A stretch of 6,025 nucleotides of DNA. Source: Spirochaetales bacterium (lineage in GTDB: Bacteria > Spirochaetota > Spirochaetia > Sphaerochaetales > Sphaerochaetaceae). Below the pieces are notes generated by a model. The model saw only the letters and a program-made list of their open reading frames with translations, was not told where the DNA came from and searched no databases. Each line of letters starts with the position of its first letter. Position 1 is the stretch's first letter. Below are positions 5,968-6,025 of the stretch, one piece after another. The position numbers were made by a program, and so were the translations under genes. The stretch is from NCBI GenBank assembly GCA_012519125.1, contig JAAYQY010000078.1, forward strand, positions 1 through 6,025, written 5' to 3'.

Positions 5968-6025
5968 GCCAGACAGGTGCAACCAGGGCGGCAGAACAAA
6001 ACTGAATCTCTTTTTGTCACGGAGC

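Noticed and set aside
5661..6020. - strand open frame of 119 residues at the right edge
   Set aside because: Most of it is antisense to the AraC domain, and the remainder covers the probable terminator. No family resemblance.
5923..6025. Short + strand frame from ATG 5923 running off the window
   Set aside because: It has only a weak AGAAG site, overlaps the terminator-like hairpin, and its 34 residues show no recognisable motif. Cannot be excluded without the downstream sequence.

Overview
All confidently called genes lie on the + strand. The window holds the 3' end of an unidentified membrane-protein gene, a Nudix hydrolase (MutT type), an MscS-type mechanosensitive channel, and then a complete three-gene sensory cassette: a lipoprotein sugar-binding protein, a YesM/LytS-type sensor histidine kinase and a YesN-type response regulator with an AraC DNA-binding domain. 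There are no RNA genes, CRISPR arrays, insertion sequences or phage genes that I can see. No stretch over 300 bases lacks a gene.

Organism: the base composition looks moderate by eye (not computed). The sugar-binding lipoprotein, the YesM/YesN pair and the general style suggest a saccharolytic anaerobic bacterium. A free-living spirochaete of the Sphaerochaeta/Treponema group is my best guess, with a Firmicute as the alternative. This is an impression from gene content, not a demonstrated assignment.

Layout: 1-179 is a hydrophobic C-terminal coding fragment. 193-591 is the Nudix hydrolase, starting 13 bases after that stop, so probably co-transcribed with it. 667-1674 is the MscS-like channel with a charged coiled-coil tail. 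1675-1836 is intergenic and carries a good sigma70-type promoter (TTGTTA, 18 bases, TATAAT) whose -10 box sits at the centre of an inverted TGTGCA/TGCACA pair. 1837-5912 is the sensory operon: the binding-protein stop is 1 base before the kinase start, and the regulator start overlaps the kinase stop by 8 bases. 5913-6025 holds a hairpin with a UUCG loop and a T run, probably the operon terminator.

How the cassette may work: the lipoprotein closely resembles YtfQ-type (galactofuranose-binding) periplasmic proteins, but no transporter ATPase or permease lies beside it. Together with the kinase and regulator it matches known three-component sugar sensors (XylFII-LytS-YesN of Clostridium beijerinckii, AraPST of Geobacillus stearothermophilus). 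There a binding protein reports an extracellular sugar to the kinase, and the AraC-type regulator switches on uptake genes. The target genes are not visible here. The sugar specificity is inferred, and this exact system may not have been characterised.
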